From: Liolophura sinensis
Taxonomy: Eukaryota; Mollusca; Polyplacophora; Chitonida; Chitonidae
Assembly: GCF_032854445.1 (NCBI RefSeq)
Contig: NC_088305.1
Coordinates: 27,864,628-27,924,627 of the forward strand
Length of the DNA: 60,000 bases
Direction of reading: 5' to 3'
The translations under genes and the position numbers were made by a program. Positions 48,201-57,200 of the stretch are shown piece by piece. The notes under the pieces were generated by a model. The model was not told where the DNA came from. It was given only the letters and a program-made list of their open reading frames with translations, and made no database searches. How positions within the stretch are numbered: the stretch's first letter is position 1; each line of letters starts with the position of its first letter.

Positions 48201-51200
48201 TTGACTTTTTTTTTTATTAAAATACTTGATAATTCATTTAATTGTCCGGCAGTCACGTAATGTCAGTCAGCTTTCAGTTGGATCACATGACGTAAACCAT
48301 CCAGTAATATTTTGTGTATGGATTTTCCCTGTCTACCAGGCATTTTTTTCATTTGCTTTAAGCTCTCTGATAACTGAGTCACAAAGCTGTTTTAACGGAG
48401 AATGCATCTATGTTTATCAGAGGGTGAGCGTGAAAAGAATGGACGTGACAAGCCCCTGATATTCTGAGTGTAGCTAACTGTATGCTCAAAAGTTTCTGAC
48501 AGAAATATTAATATGCATGTACCAGAAATGGAGCCAAATGAAATGCACTTAAGCACTAAGGAATACCAAACTATGGTGAATCAGTCTTTCTATTGCGCTT
48601 TGTTTACTTCCTTGCGCTATACTCCATATTCCAGAATGACGACAATAGTATTTAAACATCTGGTGTGGCTAAACTAATCCAGAAAAGTCTTTGGTGAAAA
48701 AAAAAATTGTTGCCTTTGAGAACTAGACTGGCTAGTTGAAATACACGTATGAAATAGAGAAGGTTAACTTGTTAGGTTATATTTTCTATCACTCATGAAT
48801 TGACGAGCATTCAGGTCTCTTGAAAAGATTAGTGATGTGGACTGTAAGCTTTCCTTATCCTGAGGGGTGAAAATATATCATGCTTGTTATTGTACTAATT
48901 AGTGCACCCGGGCATGAAGTTTCCCTCCCAGGCCTTGCTCTATACCGTATATACCTTACTTTCATACCTGTACTCTTAAAAAAGGCATTTTAAAAACATT
49001 GTGTATTTGTTGAAGAAACTGTTTTAGACTTGAAAGTGCATTTTAAGGATTGGTATACTTGTAGTTTGTTCAAAAGTGTAACCTACATATGCTTTCATAG
49101 CATAATATTTTTTTTTAAATGCAGTATGCCATTGCAACCTCTGAAATAAATATCTGTTCATAATTAATGGCTTTCTTTTTTTTTATATTTTTCTGGAAGT
49201 ATTTAAACTTGTTTTTAAAAACTAAAAGGTATGCAAATAGGAAGTTATTTTTTTAACCTGTTTGGTGGGCCTGGTTATCCCTTAAGGTTAGATTTTATTG
49301 TCTGTTAAAAAAAGGCTATAAATAAAAACAATTGAGTGTATGTCCCTCTGTATAAATATACATGGTATTATCTACCTGTCCTGTATAATATTAATCAAGG
49401 CTTCTAATTATCTGTTTCTGATTTCACTTTCATCCCTGCATATAAAACACTTGACAGTTAAAGGACACGCTGCAATTTGTCACTAATTGTTTTGGTTTGT
49501 AGTTCTTGAAAAAATCATTAAACCAACTCAATTAGTGTGATAGTATCTACAGTAAATGTTCAACCTTTTTCAGGGGCCTCCATGGCCAAAGTGCCTAGCA
49601 TGCCAGTGCGATGAAATGATCCAGGACCGTCTCACCAATACGGTCACTGTGAGTTCAAGTCCAGCTCATGCTGGCTTCCTCTCTGGCCGTATGTGGGAAG
49701 GTTTGCCAACAACCTGCGGATTGTGGGTGTCACTCAGGCTCTGCTTGGTTTCCTCCCACCATAATGCTGGCCGCCATCATATAAGTGAAATATTCTTGAG
49801 TAAGGCGTAAATAAATCAACCTTTTAGACCTTTCATCGACTTTCCTGTTATTATGAAAATGAAAGTAAAATAATTCATTTTAATCAATATAAAGATGCAG
49901 GCTTCATAAATCTGCGCAAATCATTTCTCTGCCCCCTATAGCTCTGTCAGAATTTGCTTCAGATATTGGTTGCAGAGGTTGTTGAAAAGCTTGAAGAATT
50001 AGGATACATACATGTATGTTTTTACTCAGTGAAATCTTTTGTTTAGACTAATTAATACCATATTACCTGTGAAGTTTTAAGTGATACCTTTATATTTCAA
50101 AATCAAAAAAATGCACAAAACGTGTTCATTTCTTGCCAAGTTGCCTTCTTCTGTTTTTAATTACCAGTACCGTAATTCACAGTAAGTTTAGGGTGTTTCA
50201 GATGACATATTTTGCTTACCGGTACCGTAATTCACCTTAAGTTTAGCATGTTTCAGATGACACATTTTGCTTACCGGTACCGTAATTCACCTTAAGGTTA
50301 GCATGTTTCAGATGACACATTTTGCTTACCGGTACCGTAATTCACCTTAAGGTTAGCATGTTTCAGATGACACATTTTGCTTACCGGTACCGTAATTCAC
50401 CTTAAGTTTAGCATGTTTCAGATGACACATTTTGCTTACCCGTACCGTAATTCACCTTAAGGTTTAGCATGTTTCAGATGACACATTTTGCTTACCGGTA
50501 CCGTAATTCACCTTAAGTTTAGCGTGTTTCAGATGACACATTTTGCTTACCGGTACCGTAATTCACCTTAAGTTTAGCGTGTTTCAGATGACACATTTTG
50601 CTTACCGGTACCGTAATTCACCTTAAGTTTAGCATGTTTCAGATGACACATTTTGCTTACCGGTACCGTAATTCACCTTAAGGTTAGCGTGTTTCAGATG
50701 ACACATTTTGTTTGATCCTCAATGATTCATTTGCCTTATAGCGTCACTTAAGAATTCATGTGAAATTTAGAAAATTTCTTATCAGAAAAACGTAAGTGTT
50801 GGCATCAAAAGTACCATTTTAAAACGTTTATGTGCTTCTGAATGTGAATTATTTACATACCAAACATTGGGTGAAATACAGTGCACCCCATAGTAATTAA
50901 TCAGCAGGTCCATGCATGTATATAACAAGGCACATGTTGATACAGTTATCCTTCTTTTTAATTTTATTTTGTGCATATGGCGGAGTAAAGTTGATTTGGG
51001 CAGTTTAATTATGACACATCTTCCATCTCAAAATACCTGTGTTTCTCCTAAAGTTTACCATGTAAAAACGTGCTTTCAGAAACACATAATGACTTTGTAA
51101 TGATACTTTTGAGGCTAACACTTAAGTTTTTCCGATGAGATATTAATTAAAGAACTCTTAAATGTCCCTATAAGGAGGATGAGTCACGAGAATCAAGCAA

Positions 51201-54200
51201 AATGCGTGACTTGAAATTTAAGTGCTAAACTTCAGGTGAAATACTATTATATGTATTAACTAATAATGTTTAGTGTAGGAGCACTAATGTTTGGTGTAGT
51301 CTTCAGTAGGTTTTGTGTAATTTATTCCAGTATATCATGCTTAACAAAAGATACATGCTTTTTTGTCAAGTACCTAACTCTTTGAACAGCCTGAAGTACC
51401 CCTGAACCATGCTTAAGTAATGACAGTTTTTAGCTCATCTCCCTCTCTCTGTACTCACCCTAGGTTTAGCCAGCGAGGTGTCTCGGTGTCTTTGAGGCAC
51501 CCTATTCTGACAAAATAAACTTGGAGAAAATAGGGGAAAAAAGGAAATGACACTGCCTGATTTCCAGCTCTGGCTAAATCTCTGGCACTCACTGGGCCCA
51601 GTTAGGAACCTTCAAAATATGCTCTCATATCCTGCAAGTATTAAACATGTGCCATTTGAACATACAAATACTGAAGTAGATGAGTTGCAGGACAGTGATC
51701 TGGAAGAATTGTGTAATGTGGATTTCACAGTTTGAACCTGTTAGACTGGATATTAAAGTTAGAGATTAGAGTTTTTGCTCATTTTGCCATATTAAAAGAT
51801 CACAGTCATTTGTGAAACTTTCTGAAAGTATCAGCCTTATAACAGCAACCACCATCATCATGTAGTCAGTCATGCATGAAAATGTTACTCCGTTTGAATT
51901 TTAACAAAAAGGCTGAAGAATTTAATTGAACAAAAGTAACTCATGGTATTTATTTGATGGTGGACATGCAGGCCGCTTCATTTGAGGATGCCCAGATGAC
52001 CAAGTACAATTTTTTTTATTTTGTATCATTTTATCTGTACTTTATTATTTTCTTTATTTCAAACTGATGATTAGCTCATCTAATGTTTACACTAAAAAAT
52101 TATCTCAATGTGGAAGTGAATGTATATGAAGTGCAAGCCATATCATATATAGATTCAAACAAGTTCTACAGCTTTTCTTACTGACCTACAAATCTTATCA
52201 CAACTTTTGTATATTTTGCTGGTGGAATTTTATCTTTACATTCTTCCTCATTTCGTAACTGGTCTTGCTAATTTTATTCATTAATTTCCTCTAATTAAAA
52301 ATTTAACTTCTCAACCATGACCAACCTTCCTCTTTTGGGCAGCAACAATTTTACATTCTAGAGAACAAAGAAAAAAAAGAAAGGGAGCAAGAGAGAGAGA
52401 GAAAACAGAGAACATCTAGAGTGTATATATGTAGTTTCGAAATAAGCTGGGTTACCTGAACTCCGATCACAATATTTTCATAATACATGTATGTACAGAC
52501 TTATTTTGATTTATTATATCTTCATTGTTTGTGTAGAATTGTGAATGGGGCACTAGAGGGGGTTAAAGACTTTTTCTTCTCTTGTTTGAATAAATCGAAA
52601 TGAAATTGACATGCAGGTTCTGTGAAGTCTTAAGTTGGATTGAGAGAGCGAGTGAGTGCTTGGGGTTTAACGTCGTACTTAACAATTTTTCAGTCATATG
52701 ACGAAAAAGGAATCCTTAGAGTGCATGTAATGTACCTCCTTGTTGCAGGATGGATTTCCACCCCTCTTTTATCTGCTTCACTGAGACGCCTTATTGAAGG
52801 CAAGTAAGCCAACCGTCCAAGCCATTAGGCCGATACTGGTCAACCAGTCGTTGCACTTTCCCCTCTTTAGTTGGAAGATTAACTTCAAGATAATGTGTAG
52901 AGATGTGACAAAGACATGATAATGCGGGGGGATATAGTATACATGTAGCTATCCTCCCCTGTTCAATCATCTATTCTTGTCATTGCATCTCCATGGGTTT
53001 TCATCAAACATTGCAAATGCACAGAAAAAAAGACACTTACCAGCAGATGTGAGTAGTCGTGCTGTCCCACAGTTACAATCTGTTGTTTATGTAGCAGTAC
53101 TTTAATAATACCAAACGCTGTTGCAATTTATTAAGGCAACTTGAATTGATGTGTTATTGGTTTAGTAGACATGGGCATTGTCACAAAAAATGCTTGATTT
53201 ATTGGTGCAGGACCAGAGGGGTTGGTTCAGGTACATTTATGTTCACAAAATAATTCTCTTTTTTTCTTTCATGAGTGTAGTTTTTTGATGAAAATGTGTG
53301 TATTTTTTGGATAGCGATTGTTTTATGAAATACATAATGAGCAAAGTTACTAAATGTTTTATAAAATAAACAGTAAAAACAGAGTACAAGGCAAATCTTC
53401 TTATTGGATTCAGTTGAGTGGAGATACACAAAAATTTCCCCAAGCCATTTTCCACCCACTATCATGCCACCATCACATAAGTGGAATATTCTTGAGTACA
53501 GCATAAAACACCGATTAAATAAATAAAGGTAACCTTGCAAAAAAATCTCTTTGTGTTACGTTAATTTGAATAATAATATATTTTAGTCCTTAAATAAAAG
53601 ACGAGGAAAAAGGATAACAAATCAGACTCAGAAGCCCAAACTGAAAGTGTACAGACGACAGAGTGTGGACGTGGCTATCAAAGAGGCGGAGACGATGTTA
53701 GGATGGAGTGAAGAAGAGAGGCTGAAAACTTGTGTGTTTAAATGGTTAAGAGATGAGACCCAGGAGCACTCAAGGGCAGGTAACTATCAATTATTATTTT
53801 AGAGTTATTCCCCCCTGGTTGGTCCAACTGTTGCAGTTTGTTTAAATGTGGTATATTTGTACCACAATGGTGAATCTGAAGATAGTTTGTTGTCCCTTGA
53901 AGAGAACCACTAGGGAGTGTTGGGATTTGAGCTATCCATCATTATGTGGTACAAATGATGTCCAGAAAATAAGTTAAGAATGCTTTGATTGATTGCTGAT
54001 CATGTGCACAGTGGTGTGACATCAATAAAAGGACATTTGGGATTGTTTTTAAGGCATGGATGGCCTTCGCTATCATCTTAGTTTTCCATTGCTTAAAATT
54101 ACCAGGACAACAACTCCAGTGCATGATTTGACCGGATTGGCTTCAAACTAATACGCGGTATAAGGGGAAGAGCTGACCCCACACCTCCACTCCACACACT

Positions 54201-57200
54201 ACACTCCACACCCCATCCAACTGTCCCCTACCCCCAACACCCACACACGCACTCACTGAAATCTTAAACTGTTTTGTGTAACTGTGAAAGTTCTGCGCAC
54301 TTAATACCCTCATTACTGGGGGAATTGATGGCCTTGAAATGTCAGTTTTGTTTATGTCCTCTTTAAGTAAATATACATTGTGTTCCTGAATGTTCAAAAT
54401 GTGACATTCTCATAATAATGCTTGTAGGAGTGGCTAAAAGAACTAGACACTGATTTGGGATTCTATCGATAGTTCATGGTAAAGTTTTAATCTTATGTTA
54501 TTGGGCTCTAATGACAGAAAATAAGGATGACTTGTTTTAAATCGTCTTTAAGATGTTTTCATGCTGGTTAATGTATGTGTTTGTGCTTGGGATTTTACAT
54601 CAACATACTGCGTCATCAAGTTTCAGTCATATGACAGTGACAAGTCATTCCATGTGTCTACATATACTGTGTCTTTTTATGGCACGGCGAGTCCATGCCG
54701 TCAAAGTGCTGCCACCACTGAAGTAGTACATGCTGGTAACATCTACTTGTGTGATGGTCCTGGTTTACTTTCACTTTCAGAACCAAACAGTGCGTTTGAC
54801 TTCACGGATGAGGACGAAAACACAGTGTTAAGGCATAAATCAAAGGGACGAGGAAAGAAGCGTAAAAAGTCTAGACAGGGTGATGTGAAAGAAAAAAGCA
54901 AACATCTACCTGCTAAAAGTGAGGCTCCATTGAAACGGAACTTTGAAATAATGTGTAACGGAGAGGGAGACAAATGTCAGCATCGAGCTGGGAAAAAGGA
55001 GATATCCTTTACTACAAGTAATGGACAGATCCGTCACAAAACATCTAGTTACAGGACAAACTTTGGTTTCAAGTCCTCTCTGGTGAATACAACTAAAGAA
55101 GAAAGACTTGCTTTTGATGTGGAGGTATGTGCACAAGAGTTAATAACGGGGCAGTGCCCTTGTGTGAGGGGAGGTAACTCCGAACTCAATTTTGAATTTT
55201 GTCCTTTAGAGTTACCCTCTTACTAAGTTGTTTCATTTGTGGTTATATTACTGTGAAGTTTACTCCAAACCTTATCTGAGGATCACATCAGGGGGGACGA
55301 AAACTGGGATATACCTAGGTCCAAATCCCGACTTAGGTCCTGAATATGAAAAACATTATTGAACTGACCAAGTAAACTGGCCTTGATCTGTCACATCTCG
55401 AGTGGGGCTTAAGCACACTCCAGTCAAATAAATGTCATGTCTACTCTTTGGCAAGCAGAAACCAGATGCCATGATTTGATTGATTGATTTATTTATTTAT
55501 TTAAATTGTTGTACTGAACACCGTACTGAAGAATTTTTTCAGTATTATGGGTTGACTCGAGGAATACAGAGTGGGGGCCTCCGTGGCTCAGTCGGTTAAA
55601 GCGCTAACGCTAGCGCAGCGTAATGACACAGGAGTCTCTCACCAATGTGGTTGCTGTGAGTTCAAGTCCAGCTCATGCTGGCTTCCTCTCCGGCCGTACG
55701 TGAGAAGATCTGTCAGCTACCTGCGGATGGTTGTGGGTTTCCCACGGGCTCTGCCCGGTTTCCACCCACTATAATGCTGGCCGCCGTCGTATAAGTGAAA
55801 TATTCTTGAGTACGGCATAAAACACGAATCAGATAAATAAATAAATAAGAATACAGAGTGCCCAGAGACGACCAGCGGACCTTCGGCAAGTTTGTGATCA
55901 TCTGACATCCAACATGTAACATAGAGATAGGCAGAAACTAATGGCAGAGGACGAGTGTTCTTCAGCAATCGTTAAAGTGTGCACATGACCACACGAGCAT
56001 GGTCAGCCAGTTATGGTCATCAGGCCCAGTGAACAGTGGGATTGAGTGCTAGGCGGAAACACACCTGAACAATAAATAAACCTGAACAAACCATCAACTT
56101 AACCCTAAATTTTCTCCATGTTTAACTTGCCCATTTTTCCTGATTCTGAGTTCTATTGATTTTAAAAAGGTTTTTTGAGGTTTGCTTGAAACTTGGGTGA
56201 TATGCTACTGAAAAATTGTAAGTTTCAGCAGCGAAAATTGTATTTTATAACATTTATTTGCCTCTGAAAATGCACTTTTTTGAGCGAAATTTTAGGTCAT
56301 TTGGGGTAAGTCCGATATAATCCAAACTGAAGAATATTGAAACCTAACAAGGTGTTTTTAACTTTGATTCCATCTTTGAGATGCATTTTTAAAAGAATCA
56401 TCATGCTTTCGGTCAGTGGGCCTCTCTTATTTCTTCCTCAGATGTACAGAAGAAATGAGAAAGCGTTTGAGCATGATGTTCGTCGTTTCATGGATCGTCA
56501 CAGCATGAAGATTGGTGCATCTCCTGTCTGGCAGAACACGCCTGTCACACTGTTTCAGCTGTTTATCACTGTCTTTGAACTTGGAGGCTTCCACTATGTA
56601 AGCGGCCTTTTATATAATTATAATGTTTGGAGAAGAGGAAGATTACAAATGAAAGCATTTGCAAATTTTAAAAACTGTACCAGTAAGTCAAAAATAACTG
56701 GTACTACTTGTCCATTGATGTATTAAAATAAATGTCAACATAAACAATCACCAGTATCATGTCGGTGGCAAGGCAGTTTTGAGACAATGAGATATATTCT
56801 TAAAAAGCAGTTTTTTGAGAGGTTGTCAAGACATTTTGAATGAAAATCTGGAAAGTAAGATTAATTGCTTTCTAACCCTGTGGTCAAGAACTTTTGAATT
56901 TCATGGATATGAATGAAACAGGAGTACCTGGAGTACACCACTGACCCTCGCCTGGTACGTGACAAACCTCCTGACTTAAAGCAGCTATTTTAATTTAATT
57001 ATTTAGGTGCTGGGAGGGTGATTAATCAGTTTGACCCTTGACCACTGAGGTTAATTGTTCATGTCTACAGTAGATCCTAGCTGCTGATTTGTCTGCGATT
57101 TCATGTCAATAGGTCTGTCGGGTACGTGATGGAATGCAAAGTATTTTTCATGGCCCAGCGTGCTTTCCTCCACCCATAAACTTAGCCACTGATGCATTTA

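Noticed and set aside
48022-48459. Cluster of short ORFs as possible extra exons of the ZCWPW1-like gene
   Set aside because: Exons 4 and 5 already join in phase 0, and no acceptor/donor pair here maintains the frame.
54561-54780. Extension of the 221-codon ORF upstream of exon 6
   Set aside because: Exon 6 starts at 54781 after a strong acceptor, in phase with exon 5; the upstream frame is chance-open intron with no motif.
55571-55774. ORF starting MGASVAQSVKALTLAQRND
   Set aside because: Translation of the SINE family A head. The A and B boxes, tail and target duplication explain it.
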